Shown piece after piece: positions 25,589 through 34,516 of a stretch of 64,000 bases of DNA. The stretch's first letter is position 1, and each line of letters opens with the position of its first letter. A program made the translations under genes and the position numbers. This DNA is from Pseudomonas sp. B6002 (GTDB lineage: Bacteria; Pseudomonadota; Gammaproteobacteria; Pseudomonadales; Pseudomonadaceae), in NCBI RefSeq assembly GCF_013385985.1, contig NZ_JACAOY010000017.1, forward strand, positions 62,160 through 126,159, written 5' to 3'. The notes beneath the pieces were generated by a model. That model saw only the letters and a program-made list of their open reading frames with translations. It was not told the origin of the DNA and did no database searches.

Positions 25589-27415
25589 ATGAGCCATCCG
25601 CAAAACGACATGATCACCTGGAGCATGATGCTGCGTAAGGTGCCCGCCATTGTTCGCGCCCTGCCACGGGTGGTGCGCGGCATGCGCGCGGCGAATGTCA
25701 CCGACCCCGCGCAACCCTGTGGCCTGGGCTGGCAGTTTGAACAGGCCACCCTGCGCAACCCGGATGGCATTGCGTTGCTGTCTGCCGACCGCCAGCTCAC
25801 GTACCGTCAAGCCAATCAACGCGCCAATCGCATCGCCCATTACTTGCAGGCCCAGGGCATGCAAAAGGGCGATGTCGTGGCGCTGTTCATCGAGAACCGC
25901 CTCGAATTGCTGCTCAACGTGCTGGCGGTGGCGAAGTTGGGCGGCATTTGCGCGATGCTCAATACGGCGCAGACTCAGGCGGCACTGGTGCACAGCCTGA
26001 ACCTGGTGAGCCCGGCGGCGATTGTGGTAGGCGCGGAACTGGTGGCGGCCTATGAAGCTGTGCGTGAACAGGTGCAGATTCCCGCCGAGCGCACCTGGTT
26101 TGTCGCGGAGCAGCAGGACAATGCAGTACCCCACGGTTACATCGACCTGATGACGGCCAGCGCCGAGTGCCCGGTGGATAATCCTTCCAGCACCGCGCAG
26201 ATCTTTTTCAACGACCCCTGCTTCTATATCTACACCTCCGGCACCACTGGCCTGCCCAAGGCCGGCATCATGAAGCACGGCCGCTGGACCAAGACCGCGG
26301 TCAGTTTCGGCAGCATCGCCCTGGACATGGGGCCAGAGGACGTCCTTTATTGCACCCTGCCGCTGTACCACGCTACTGGCCTGTGCGTGTGCTGGGGCTC
26401 GGCGATTGTCGGCGCCTCGGGGTTCGCCATCCGGCGCAAGTTCAGCGCCAGCCAGTTCTGGGAGGACGCGCGCAGGTTCAAGGCGACGACTCTCGGTTAT
26501 GTCGGCGAATTGTGTCGCTACTTGCTCGACCAGCCCGCCAGCGAAAAAGACCGTGATCACCGCGTGACCAAGATGGTCGGCAACGGCTTGCGCCCTGGGG
26601 TGTGGGCGCAGTTCAAGGCGCGGCATGGCGTCGAGCATGTCTGCGAGTTGTATGCCGCCAGCGACGGCAATATTGGCTTCACCAATATTTTGAATTTCGA
26701 CAACACCGTCGGCTTTTGCCTGCAACACTGGGCGCTGGTGGACTACGCCCACGACACGGGAGAGCCGATCCGTGGCAGCGATGGTTTCATGCAGAAAGTG
26801 AAGAAAGGCGGGCAGGGCTTGCTGCTGGCCCGGATCGATGAAAAGTCACCCTATGACGGCTACACCGACCCGGAAAAGAACCGCAAGGTGATCCTCACGG
26901 ACGTGTTCGAGAAGGGTGACCGCTACTTCAATACCGGCGACCTGGTGCGCAGCATCGGCTTCGGCCACGCGCAATTTGTCGACCGGCTGGGGGATACCTA
27001 TCGCTGGAAGGGCGAAAACGTGTCCACCACGGAAGTGGAAAACGTCTTGCTGCAACATCCGCAGATCGCCGAAGTGGTGGCCTATGGGGTGGAGATCGAA
27101 AACACCAATGGCCGCGCCGGGATGGTTGCCATCACGCCCAGCGAGTCCCTGGCTTCACTGGATATGCGCGAGTTGCTGCAGTTCGCCCACGGCCAGTTGC
27201 CGCACTATGCGGTGCCGCTGTTCCTGCGCATCAAGGTGAAGATGGAAACCACCGGCACCTTCAAGTACCAGAAGGTCAAGCTCAAGGAAGAGGCGTTCGA
27301 CCCGGAGAAGGCCGGTAATGACCCGGTCTACGCGTGGTTGCCGGGTTCGGACTGCTACGTACCGGTGACCGGTCAACTGTTGGCGCAGATCCAGGCTGGC
27401 CACTTTCGTTACTGA
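25589..27415 (+). CDS. Long/very-long-chain acyl-CoA synthetase (FATP-like)
   Basis: A 608-residue adenylate-forming enzyme. It activates fatty acids to acyl-CoA via acyl-AMP. The AMP site P-loop is YTSGTTGLPKAG near residue 213, with TLPLYHATG following, and the hinge/late motif FNTGDLVR then DRLGDTYRWKGENVSTTEVE. It groups with the FATP/very-long-chain branch by its MRAANVTDP..GLGWQFE N-terminus rather than with FadD. It stands alone, with ankyrin and hypothetical genes following. Confidence 0.88.
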   Translation: MSHPQNDMITWSMMLRKVPAIVRALPRVVRGMRAANVTDPAQPCGLGWQFEQATLRNPDGIALLSADRQLTYRQANQRANRIAHYLQAQGMQKGDVVALFIENRLELLLNVLAVAKLGGICAMLNTAQTQAALVHSLNLVSPAAIVVGAELVAAYEAVREQVQIPAERTWFVAEQQDNAVPHGYIDLMTASAECPVDNPSSTAQIFFNDPCFYIYTSGTTGLPKAGIMKHGRWTKTAVSFGSIALDMGPEDVLYCTLPLYHATGLCVCWGSAIVGASGFAIRRKFSASQFWEDARRFKATTLGYVGELCRYLLDQPASEKDRDHRVTKMVGNGLRPGVWAQFKARHGVEHVCELYAASDGNIGFTNILNFDNTVGFCLQHWALVDYAHDTGEPIRGSDGFMQKVKKGGQGLLLARIDEKSPYDGYTDPEKNRKVILTDVFEKGDRYFNTGDLVRSIGFGHAQFVDRLGDTYRWKGENVSTTEVENVLLQHPQIAEVVAYGVEIENTNGRAGMVAITPSESLASLDMRELLQFAHGQLPHYAVPLFLRIKVKMETTGTFKYQKVKLKEEAFDPEKAGNDPVYAWLPGSDCYVPVTGQLLAQIQAGHFRY

Positions 27416-27527
27416 AAGCAGCCTTATTGATTCTGCCTATGGCCGCTTTTGACAAAAAAGCCATGACAGGTGGGAACTCCCTCGCGACACTGGGCGCCAT
27501 ATACAGCACCAGACAAGGAGCCCCCAC

Positions 27528-28043
27528 ATGTCAGACCAAGCCAAACAGATGACTGAAGATGAAGCCGCCGAATTTGCCGAACAGGTCTTCGACGTGGCCC
27601 GCCGCGGCGACGCAGCCATGCTCGCGGCGTTGCTGGCCAAGGGCTTGCCCGCCAACTTCCGTAACCACAATGGCGACACGTTGCTGATGCTCGCGGCCTA
27701 TCACGGCCACGCCGATGCGGTGAAAGTGCTGCTGGAGTTCAAGGCCGACCCACAGATCGCCAACGACAAAAACCAATTGCCGATGGCCGGTGCGGCGTTC
27801 AAAGGCAACCTGGCGGTGGTCAAGGCGCTGATCGAGGGCGGCGCACCGGTGGACGCGGCGTCTTCCGACGGGCGCACCGCATTGATGATGGCGGCGATGT
27901 TCAACCGAGTTGAAATGGTCGAATATCTGCTCGCCCAGGGCGCCAACCCCAAGGCTGCCGATGCCCAGGGTGCCACTGCGCTGGCTGCGGCCCAGACCAT
28001 GGGTGCAGTGGATACGGCGGCGCAGCTGCAGAAACTGGTGTAG
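27528..28043 (+). CDS. Ankyrin-repeat protein
   Basis: 171 residues with about four ankyrin repeats: FDVARRGDAAMLAALLAKG, GDTLLMLAAYHGHADAVKVL, LPMAGAAFKGNLAVVKALI and GRTALMMAAMFNRVEMVEYL. No signal peptide, so it is cytoplasmic, unlike the periplasmic AnkB linked to catalase in P. aeruginosa. It is a protein-protein interaction scaffold of unknown partner. AAGGAG precedes the ATG. Confidence 0.88.
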   Translation: MSDQAKQMTEDEAAEFAEQVFDVARRGDAAMLAALLAKGLPANFRNHNGDTLLMLAAYHGHADAVKVLLEFKADPQIANDKNQLPMAGAAFKGNLAVVKALIEGGAPVDAASSDGRTALMMAAMFNRVEMVEYLLAQGANPKAADAQGATALAAAQTMGAVDTAAQLQKLV

Positions 28044-28085
28044 GCTACGCGCCCTCGAAAACCAGCCCGTCACAGGATCGCCATC

Positions 28086-28616
28086 ATGAAAACCGCCCTC
28101 GTCGAACTCATCAGCAAAATCAGCGCTGGCGTCATGGGGGCGGAGGAAGTGGCGCGCATCGCCGATGAAGCGGCGCAGGCCTACGCAGACCCTGCGGCGT
28201 TTCTGGCAGCCAACCCGGATATCAACTACGACGACACCTTCCCGATTCCGTTGGGGGAGTGGGTGGTGGTCGGCAGCCTGCCCGACACCGTGCTGTTCCA
28301 GGCCGATACCTATAGCGACCTGTTCGCCCAGATCGTCGCCTCGTTCGGCCCTGGTGTCGCCTTCAACCTCAAGCCCAAGCAACTGGCCAAGACCGAAGAC
28401 CTCACGGCCCTCAACCGTATCCAGATCCAGATGAGCGCCCTCAGCCCTGAAGACGGTGGCTACGTGCTGCTCAACTTCAGCCAGTTGCTGGATGACGAGA
28501 TCCAGGCCGTGCTGGTGTACGGCAACGACCTGCCGCGCGTGCTGGAACTGTGTGCCGAAGTGGGTATCAAGGGCGAGCCGTCTTTGGAAGCGTTGCGCAT
28601 TGCCCTGCACGTCTGA
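28086..28616 (+). CDS. Conserved hypothetical cytoplasmic protein
   Basis: 176 residues, acidic, with no membrane segment or signal peptide. I see an alpha-helical N-terminus (LVELISKISAG) and a mixed alpha/beta remainder with LPDTVLFQADTYSDLF. I do not recognise the family. It lies 42 nt after the ankyrin gene and may be co-transcribed with it. Confidence 0.7.
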   Translation: MKTALVELISKISAGVMGAEEVARIADEAAQAYADPAAFLAANPDINYDDTFPIPLGEWVVVGSLPDTVLFQADTYSDLFAQIVASFGPGVAFNLKPKQLAKTEDLTALNRIQIQMSALSPEDGGYVLLNFSQLLDDEIQAVLVYGNDLPRVLELCAEVGIKGEPSLEALRIALHV

Positions 28617-28683
28617 AATAAAACGGAACCCTGGCCAACGCTGAACATCCTAAGCAAACAAGCACCCACTTAGGAGCGACACC

Positions 28684-28875
28684 ATGGGTTCCACTTTTAA
28701 TGGTCTGATCGGGCTGATCATCCTCGCGCTGGATATCTGGGCGATCATCAACGTGTTCAAAAGCGGCGCGAGCACGGGCGCCAAAGTGCTGTGGATCCTG
28801 CTGATCCTGTTGTTGCCGGTATTGGGCCTGATCATCTGGGCCATTGCCGGGCCGCGCGGTAACGTTCGGATCTGA
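28684..28875 (+). CDS. Small PLDc_N-type two-helix membrane protein
   Basis: 63 residues, two hydrophobic helices separated by a FKSGASTGAKVLW loop and ending in IIWAIAGPRG. This is the phospholipase-D/cardiolipin-synthase N-terminal domain pattern standing alone. AGGAG is 5 nt upstream of the ATG. Function unknown. A perfect 11-bp hairpin follows its stop. Confidence 0.82.
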   Translation: MGSTFNGLIGLIILALDIWAIINVFKSGASTGAKVLWILLILLLPVLGLIIWAIAGPRGNVRI

Positions 28876-28885
28876 TCGCGCCCTT

Positions 28886-28911
28886 GTAGCAACTATGCAA
28901 ATAGTTGCTAC
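28886..28911 (+). terminator. Perfect hairpin after the PLDc_N-type gene
   Basis: GTAGCAACTAT-GCAA-ATAGTTGCTAC, an 11-bp stem without mismatch, 10 nt after the stop codon. The following sequence is only moderately T-rich, so termination is likely but not certain. Confidence 0.55.
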
Positions 28912-29021
28912 ATCCCTTCTTATATGTGGATTTTGTGTGTCGAAATATTCGCTGCACAGAATTTTCACATCTTATCCAAGACAATTCTGCGGCTCGATCA
29001 CCCAGCCAAGGCTTTAGCTTG

Positions 29022-29153
29022 CGGGCTATTAAAGCCCGGGCAGCGGCGTCCGTTCAGTAATTAATAGCGTTGATGCCATTGATCGGGCACCATTTGCGCC
29101 ACCGCGTTAACCGCCTACCCCAGCCAGCCTGGGCGAGGGACGGACGCCACTGC
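29022..29153 (+). promoter_or_regulatory. Candidate structured 5' leader of the LtaS-like gene
   Basis: A 6-bp hairpin (29022-29038) is followed directly by a long-range stem that closes about 86 nt. The right arm ends 41 nt before the ATG. Pairing is seen by eye; folding energy and conservation were not computed. Confidence 0.35.
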
Positions 29154-29194
29154 ATTATTTCGCAACTTAAACTTCCAATGGGTCCTGAAACGAC

Positions 29195-31288
29195 ATGGCA
29201 AACCCGGACGCCCTGAGTCAGCAGCGAGCTTCTAATCGCCTGCTGCAACCGACCGTCAAATCCCATCTGGCTTACACGCTGCTCTGCGCACTGGTCATGA
29301 TGGTGATGTTCTCCCTGCTGCGCCTGGCGCTGCTGGTCTACAACCGCGAGATGATCCTCGACACACCGGCCTCGACATTCCTGGAAGCATTCGCCAACGG
29401 CCTGCGCCTGGATATCCGCCTGGTGATGTACGTGCTGGTGCCGCTGCTGCTGGCCTTGTTCAGCGTGCGGGCCATGGCGGCACGTGGGTTCTTCCGTTTG
29501 TGGCTGACCGTCGCGTCCAGCATTTGCCTGTTCCTGGGCCTGATGGAAATGGACTTCTACCGTGAGTTCCACCAGCGCCTCAATGGCCTGGTCTTCCAGT
29601 ACGTGAAGGAAGACCCGAAAACCGTGATGAGCATGCTCTGGTACGGTTTCCCGGTGGTGCGCTACCTGCTGGCGTGGGCCTTGGGTACGCTGATCCTGAG
29701 CATCGCCTTCAAAGGCGCCGACCGCGCAACGCGCCCCCGTGGCCCGTTCAGCGGCGGCAGCATCGGCACGCGCCAGGTGGCCCCTTGGTACACCCGTATC
29801 GCGGTGTTTGTGGTCTGCCTGTTGATCGCCGTGGTCGCCATCCGTGGCACCTTGCGTCAGGGTCCGCCGCTGCGTTGGGGTGACGTCTACACCACCGACT
29901 CGAACTTCGCCAACCAACTGGGCCTCAATGGCACCCTGTCGTTGATTGCTGCGGCCAAGTCGCGCTTCTCCGAAGAACGTTCCAACATCTGGAAGGCCAC
30001 CCTGGAGCAGCCGCTGGCCACCCAGACCGTGCGCGACATGTTGCTGTTGCCGGCGTTCGAGAAGCTGGTGGATACCGACACCGCTGCCGTTCGCCGTGAC
30101 TTCACGCCACCGGCCGAGAAGACCCTGCCGATCAAGAACGTCGTGGTCATCCTGATGGAAAGCTTCGCCGGTCACTCGGTGGGCGCCTTGGGCCGTCCGG
30201 GCAACATCACGCCGTACTTCGACAAACTGTCCAAGGAAGGCCTGCTGTTCGATCGCTTCTTCTCCAACGGCACCCACACCCACCAGGGTATGTTTGCCAC
30301 CATGGCGTGCTTCCCGAACTTGCCGGGTTTCGAATACCTGATGCAGACGCCGGAAGGCAGCCACAAGCTGTCGGGCCTGCCGCAGCTGCTCAGCGCGCGC
30401 AAGTTTGACGACGTGTATGTCTACAACGGCGATTTCGCCTGGGACAACCAGTCGGGCTTCTTCAGCAACCAGGGCATGACCAACTTCATCGGCCGCAATG
30501 ACTTCGTCAACCCGGTGTTCTCCGACCCGACGTGGGGCGTGTCCGACCAGGACATGTTCAACCGTGGCCTGGAAGAGCTGAAGACCCGTGGCGAAAGTGG
30601 CAAGCCGTTCTATGCGCTGTTGCAGACCCTGTCCAACCACACCCCGTATGCCTTGCCGACGCCTTTGCCGGTCGACAAGGTCACTGGCCGTGGCAGCCTG
30701 GACGAGCACTTGACCGCCATGCGCTACTCCGACTGGGCCCTGGGCCAGTTCTTTGAAAAGGCCCGCAAAGAGCCGTACTTCAAGGAAACCCTGTTCGTGG
30801 TGGTGGGTGACCACGGTTTTGGTAACGAGCAGCAGATTACCGAGATGGACCTGGGCCGCTTCAACGTGCCGATGCTGATGATCGCACCGGGCATCCAGGA
30901 AAAATTCGGCCAGCGTGACCACACCGTGGGCACCCAGATCGACATCGTGCCGACCATCATGGGCCGCCTCGGTGGCGAAACCCTGCAACAGTGCTGGGGC
31001 CGCGACCTGCTGAACCTGCCGGAAGGCGACAAGGGCTTCGGCGTGATCAAACCATCGGGCAGCGACCAGACCGTGGCCTTGCTCACCGGTGACCGCGTGC
31101 TGGTACTGCCGAAGGAAATGCCACCCAAGCTGTGGGAGTACGAACTGGGTGAAAGCCCTACCGGCAAAGTGATTCCAGAATCGCCGGACGAGGCTGCCCT
31201 CAAGCAGAAACTCGAGTCGTTCCTGCAGACTGCCACCAAGAGCCTGTTGGATAACACCGCAGGTGTGGTTGATGGCAAGCCGGACTAA
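29195..31288 (+). CDS. LtaS-like membrane sulfatase/phosphoglycerol transferase family protein
   Basis: 697 residues. Five or so N-terminal transmembrane helices (to about residue 220) are followed by an extracytoplasmic alkaline-phosphatase-fold domain: metal site VVVILMESFAG, nucleophile region SNGTHTHQGMFA (Thr), and the late metal site VVVGDHGFGN. In Gram-negatives such proteins transfer phosphoglycerol or phosphoethanolamine to periplasmic glucans or lipids; the acceptor here is unknown. It is followed by a terminator. The start ATG lies after a structured leader; the Shine-Dalgarno is weak. Confidence 0.85.
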   Translation: MANPDALSQQRASNRLLQPTVKSHLAYTLLCALVMMVMFSLLRLALLVYNREMILDTPASTFLEAFANGLRLDIRLVMYVLVPLLLALFSVRAMAARGFFRLWLTVASSICLFLGLMEMDFYREFHQRLNGLVFQYVKEDPKTVMSMLWYGFPVVRYLLAWALGTLILSIAFKGADRATRPRGPFSGGSIGTRQVAPWYTRIAVFVVCLLIAVVAIRGTLRQGPPLRWGDVYTTDSNFANQLGLNGTLSLIAAAKSRFSEERSNIWKATLEQPLATQTVRDMLLLPAFEKLVDTDTAAVRRDFTPPAEKTLPIKNVVVILMESFAGHSVGALGRPGNITPYFDKLSKEGLLFDRFFSNGTHTHQGMFATMACFPNLPGFEYLMQTPEGSHKLSGLPQLLSARKFDDVYVYNGDFAWDNQSGFFSNQGMTNFIGRNDFVNPVFSDPTWGVSDQDMFNRGLEELKTRGESGKPFYALLQTLSNHTPYALPTPLPVDKVTGRGSLDEHLTAMRYSDWALGQFFEKARKEPYFKETLFVVVGDHGFGNEQQITEMDLGRFNVPMLMIAPGIQEKFGQRDHTVGTQIDIVPTIMGRLGGETLQQCWGRDLLNLPEGDKGFGVIKPSGSDQTVALLTGDRVLVLPKEMPPKLWEYELGESPTGKVIPESPDEAALKQKLESFLQTATKSLLDNTAGVVDGKPD

Positions 31289-31299
31289 CTAACCGGCAA

Positions 31300-31334
31300 T
31301 AAAAAAGAGGCCTCCTGGAGGCCTCTTTTTTTTG
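31300..31334. terminator. Rho-independent terminator of the LtaS-like gene
   Basis: The stem AAAAAAGAGGCCTC-ctg-GAGGCCTCTTTTTT runs into further T. It may also serve the convergent DUF3309 gene. Confidence 0.93.
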
Positions 31335-31359
31335 CTTTTTTAAATCTACGGAGCTGCGT

Positions 31360-31512
31360 TTATATCCGGCCGAGCAACAGCAGCACCAGAAGCACTACCA
31401 GTACCACACCGAGGATACCCGAGGGGCCATAACCCCAGTTACGGGAGTGTGGGAATACCGGCAGGCCGCCGACCAGCAGGAGGATCAGGATAATGATCAG
31501 AATGAGGCTCAT
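31360..31512 (-). CDS. DUF3309-type 50-residue membrane peptide
   Basis: A very short gene: 50 residues starting MSLILIIILILLLVGGLP, a polar middle HSRNWGYGPSG and a second hydrophobic run ending LLLLGRI. This hydrophobic-GYGPSG-hydrophobic pattern is the DUF3309 family, common in proteobacteria and of unknown function. AAGGAAG precedes the ATG at a good distance, supporting translation. Confidence 0.85.
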   Translation of the reverse strand: MSLILIIILILLLVGGLPVFPHSRNWGYGPSGILGVVLVVLLVLLLLGRI

Positions 31513-31839
31513 GGTTTATCTTCCTTATAGGCCTTCTGCAAAGACCGGTTATTTAAAGTAAGGTCCGTTTTATTTACGGACGCCTTAACAACTCCGACTC
31601 TGGCCATTCGCAGAAAATTCACTATTTTTTTAAAGCATTTCTCAAACATGCTTATTTCTTTTAATGCGTTCCCAACTTCAGCTGCCTAGTTGAAAAATAT
31701 TGAACTTAGGCTATAGAGCGTCCTCGCACCCGGGCGCCGGTTTGCCTGAGGCATTCATCAATTGGATGGTGCGTGGGTGCAGGAAAAACCTTCGCTACAC
31801 TGCCGATCACTTCTTCTGTGAACCACAAGGCAACTTCCT
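31513..31839. other. 327-bp AT-rich divergent promoter region
   Basis: Between the divergent DUF3309 and SDR genes. It contains an imperfect hairpin at 31559-31587 (TAAGG-TCCGT...ACGGA-cg-CCTTA) and a T/A-rich stretch around 31620-31700. I see no gene. Confidence 0.45.
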
Positions 31840-32655
31840 ATGCAAAATCGCATGATGATCACTGGCGCCGGATCCGGCCTGGGTCGCGAAATCGCTCTGC
31901 GCTGGGCCCGCGAGGGGTGGCAGTTGGCCTTGTCGGATGTCAGCGAGCCTGGCCTGCAGGAAACCCTGAAGCTGGTCCGCGCGGCCGGTGGCGATGGTTT
32001 TGTGCAGCGTTGCGACGTGCGCGACTACAGCCAGCTCACGGCGTTTGCCCAGGCTTGCGAAGTCAAGCTCGGCGGCATCGATGTGATTGTCAACAATGCC
32101 GGTGTGGCCTCGGGCGGCTTTTTCGCCGAGTTGTCCCTGGAAGACTGGGACTGGCAGATCGCAATCAACCTGATGGGCGTGGTCAAGGGCTGCAAGGCGT
32201 TCCTGCCGCTGCTGGAAAAGAGCAAGGGGCGCATCATCAACATCGCGTCGATGGCGGCCCTGATGCAGGGCCCGGCCATGAGCAACTACAACGTGGCCAA
32301 GGCGGGTGTGGTGGCGTTGTCGGAAAGCCTGCTGGTGGAGCTCAAGCAACAGGAGGTGGGTGTGCACGTGGTCTGCCCCTCGTTCTTCCAGACCAACCTG
32401 CTGGACTCCTTCCGTGGGCCAACCCCTGCAATGAAAGCCCAGGTGGGCAAGTTGCTGGAAAGCTCGCCGATCTCGGCAGCCGATATCGCCGACTACATTT
32501 ATCAGCAGGTGGCACAGGGCGAGTTCATGATCCTGCCCCACGAGCAGGGCCGCATGGCCTGGGCGCTGAAGCAGAAAAACCCGCAGTTGCTGTACCACGA
32601 GATGACAACCATGGCGGACAAGATGCGCGCCAAGGCGCAGGCTGCTAAAGCCTGA
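31840..32655 (+). CDS. Short-chain dehydrogenase/reductase
   Basis: 271 residues. A classical SDR: cofactor motif MITGAGSGLGREIA, NNAGV, catalytic Ser in NIASMAA and YNVAK. D38 after the second strand (ALSDVS) favours NAD(H). A C-terminal extension ends in an Ala/Lys-rich tail. Substrate unknown. It is the only gene in its transcription unit; the CsrA-type gene follows after 127 nt with a palindrome between. Confidence 0.88.
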   Translation: MQNRMMITGAGSGLGREIALRWAREGWQLALSDVSEPGLQETLKLVRAAGGDGFVQRCDVRDYSQLTAFAQACEVKLGGIDVIVNNAGVASGGFFAELSLEDWDWQIAINLMGVVKGCKAFLPLLEKSKGRIINIASMAALMQGPAMSNYNVAKAGVVALSESLLVELKQQEVGVHVVCPSFFQTNLLDSFRGPTPAMKAQVGKLLESSPISAADIADYIYQQVAQGEFMILPHEQGRMAWALKQKNPQLLYHEMTTMADKMRAKAQAAKA

Positions 32656-32671
32656 TTGAGGTGCGGTCTGT

Positions 32672-32686
32672 CAGGTAAATTACCTG
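32672..32686. promoter_or_regulatory. 15-bp palindrome upstream of the CsrA-type gene
   Basis: CAGGTAA-A-TTACCTG is a perfect 7-1-7 inverted repeat, 97 nt upstream of the ATG and 17 nt after the SDR stop. The one-base loop disfavours an RNA hairpin of full length and suggests a DNA operator. Confidence 0.4.
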
Positions 32687-32782
32687 GGGGTGTAGGCGGG
32701 GGCTGTTTTTGTCGCAAGGCATTGATGACCCCTACCTGAGCGCGCATGGTCAAGGTCCTGTCATTGAAAAAGGACAACCGCC

Positions 32783-32986
32783 ATGCTGGTTTTAAGCCGT
32801 GCCGTAGGCGAAGTCATCTCCATCGGCGATGACATCACGCTTCACATTCTCGAGTTGAACGGGCCCCAGGTGAAGTTTGGTGTGGAAGCACCGACCGGGG
32901 TGCACGTGCACCGTGCCGAGGTGTATCAGAAAATCCTTGAGCGCCAACGCGCCGCCAGCCATCCAGCGGCGGCGCCCAACCCCTGA
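32783..32986 (+). CDS. CsrA/RsmA-family RNA-binding regulator (RsmI-like paralogue)
   Basis: 67 residues with the CsrA fold: [17 protein letters not shown], then [20 protein letters not shown], including the RNA-contacting R44. It differs from the main RsmA (which begins MLILTRRVGET) and looks like the extra RsmI-type copy found in fluorescent pseudomonads. It probably binds GGA motifs in mRNA leaders and competes for the same sRNAs. AAAGGAC precedes the ATG. It converges on the YheU gene, 8 nt away. Confidence 0.88.
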   Translation: MLVLSRAVGEVISIGDDITLHILELNGPQVKFGVEAPTGVHVHRAEVYQKILERQRAASHPAAAPNP

Positions 32987-32994
32987 AACCGTTG

Positions 32995-33222
32995 TCAGTC
33001 GAACAGATGCTTGGGCACATCGTGCTTGAGCATCAATTGGCACTGCTCGCTTTCAGGGTCGAATACGATCAGTGCCTGGCCTTTGGTCAACGCCTGGCGC
33101 ACGCGTAATACGCGAGTTTCCAGAGGCGTTTCGTCGCCATTGTCAGTGCCGTCGCGGGTGACGAAGTCTTCGATGAGGCGCGTCAGGGTGTCGACTTCAA
33201 GTGCATCGTGGGGAATCAGCAT
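32995..33222 (-). CDS. YheU family protein (UPF0270)
   Basis: 75 residues with the UPF0270 pattern: MLIPHDALEVDTLTRLIEDF, VTRDGTDNGDE, LETRVLRVRQAL and GQALIVFD. Small cytoplasmic protein of unknown function. It follows the M42 peptidase gene on the opposite side of a 69-nt gap, same strand. Confidence 0.85.
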   Translation of the reverse strand: MLIPHDALEVDTLTRLIEDFVTRDGTDNGDETPLETRVLRVRQALTKGQALIVFDPESEQCQLMLKHDVPKHLFD

Positions 33223-33291
33223 ACAAGCCTCGTGGATAGAGTCCCGGCGATCCTACTGCGCCGGGGCTCTTGTGACCAGCCGTTGCCCGCG

Positions 33292-34476
33292 TCAGGACTT
33301 CTGCCCGACCAGGCTGTCCACCGACGGCACCCGTGTATCGCTCTCCATTTGTGTCTCATGTTCCAGCTGGTGGCTGAACCGGTCCAGGGAGCCCTGGGCG
33401 GGCTGCGCATCGCTGGCGAACACGGGCGGGCTGAGGATGTAGGCACCCAGCAAGCGGCTCAATGCCGCCAGGCTGTCGATGTGCGTGCGCTCGTAACCAT
33501 GGGTGGCATCGCAACCGAACGCCAGCAAGGCGGTGCGGATATCGTGGCCAGCCGTGACCGCCGAGTGCGCGTCGCTGAAGTAATAACGGAACAGGTCACG
33601 GCGCACCGGCAGCTCGTTATCCGAGGCCAGGCGCAGCAGGTGGCGGGACAGGTGATAGTCGTAAGGCCCACCAGAATCCTGCATCGCCACGCTGACCGCA
33701 TGTTCACTGGAGTGCTGGCCGGGGGCGACCGGGGCGATGTCGATGCCGACGAACTCACTCACGTCCCACGGCAAGGCGGCCGCTGCACCGCTGCCGGTTT
33801 CCTCGGTGATGGTGAACAGCGGGTGGCAGTCGATCAGCAAGGGTTCGCCGCTGTCGACGATCGCCTTGAGCGCCGCGAGCAGGGCGGCCACGCCGGCTTT
33901 GTCATCCAGGTGACGGGCGCTGATATGCCCGCTCTCGGTGAATTCGGGCAGGGGGTCGAACGCCACATAGTCGCCGACGCTGATGCCTAGGGAATCACAG
34001 TCGGCGCGGGTGGCGCAGTAGGTGTCCAGGCGCAATTCCACGTGGTCCCAGCTCACCGGCATTTCATCCACGGCGGTGTTGAAGGCATGCCCGGAGGCCA
34101 TCAACGGCAGCACGCTGCCACGGATCACGCCATTATCAGTGAACAGGCTGACGCGGCTGCCCTCGGCAAAGCGGCTTGACCAGCAGCCCACCGGCGCCAG
34201 GCTCAGGCGGCCGTTGTCCTTGATGGCGCGCACGGCGGCGCCGATGGTGTCCAAGTGTGCCGACACGGCGCGGTCGGGGCTGTTTTTCTGGCCCTTGAGG
34301 GTGGCGCGAATGGTGCCGCGCCGGGTCATTTCAAAAGGGATGCCCAGTTCTTCCAGGCGTTCGGCGACGTAGCGCACGATGGTGTCGGTGAACCCGGTGG
34401 GGCTGGGGATGGCGAGCATTTCCAGCAGGACTTTCTGCAGGTAGGTGAGGTCGGGTTCTGGGATGGTTCGGCTCAT
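33292..34476 (-). CDS. M42-family peptidase of the NAGGN osmoprotectant system
   Basis: A 394-residue metallo-aminopeptidase-like protein: di-metal ligands in SAHLDTIG (His), ARHLDDKAG (Asp), FTITEETGSG (Glu pair), VGIDIAP (Asp) and the late His in DATHGYERTHID. Genes of this type accompany NAGGN synthesis and may process or degrade the dipeptide; the role is unproven. AGGAG precedes the ATG at 34476. It is separated from the synthetase gene by a REP element. Confidence 0.87.
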   Translation of the reverse strand: MSRTIPEPDLTYLQKVLLEMLAIPSPTGFTDTIVRYVAERLEELGIPFEMTRRGTIRATLKGQKNSPDRAVSAHLDTIGAAVRAIKDNGRLSLAPVGCWSSRFAEGSRVSLFTDNGVIRGSVLPLMASGHAFNTAVDEMPVSWDHVELRLDTYCATRADCDSLGISVGDYVAFDPLPEFTESGHISARHLDDKAGVAALLAALKAIVDSGEPLLIDCHPLFTITEETGSGAAAALPWDVSEFVGIDIAPVAPGQHSSEHAVSVAMQDSGGPYDYHLSRHLLRLASDNELPVRRDLFRYYFSDAHSAVTAGHDIRTALLAFGCDATHGYERTHIDSLAALSRLLGAYILSPPVFASDAQPAQGSLDRFSHQLEHETQMESDTRVPSVDSLVGQKS

Positions 34477-34516
34477 AAAGACTCCTGTTGGCTTGTCAGG
34501 ATGCAGTGCCTGTAAA

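Larger units (their letters stand above)
28876..29194. other. 319-bp intergenic region with structured leader candidate
   Basis: It holds the hairpin at 28886-28911, a second perfect hairpin CGGGCT-attaa-AGCCCG (29022-29038), and a long-range pairing of 29040-29053 with 29140-29153 (13 of 14 positions complementary) just upstream of the sulfatase start. No coding sequence is seen. Confidence 0.5.

Noticed and set aside
29054-30988. A 644-codon minus-strand open frame opposite the LtaS-like gene
   Set aside because: Composition (His/Gln/Val/Arg repeats) is typical of the mirror frame of GC-rich coding sequence; the plus-strand protein has clear domains.
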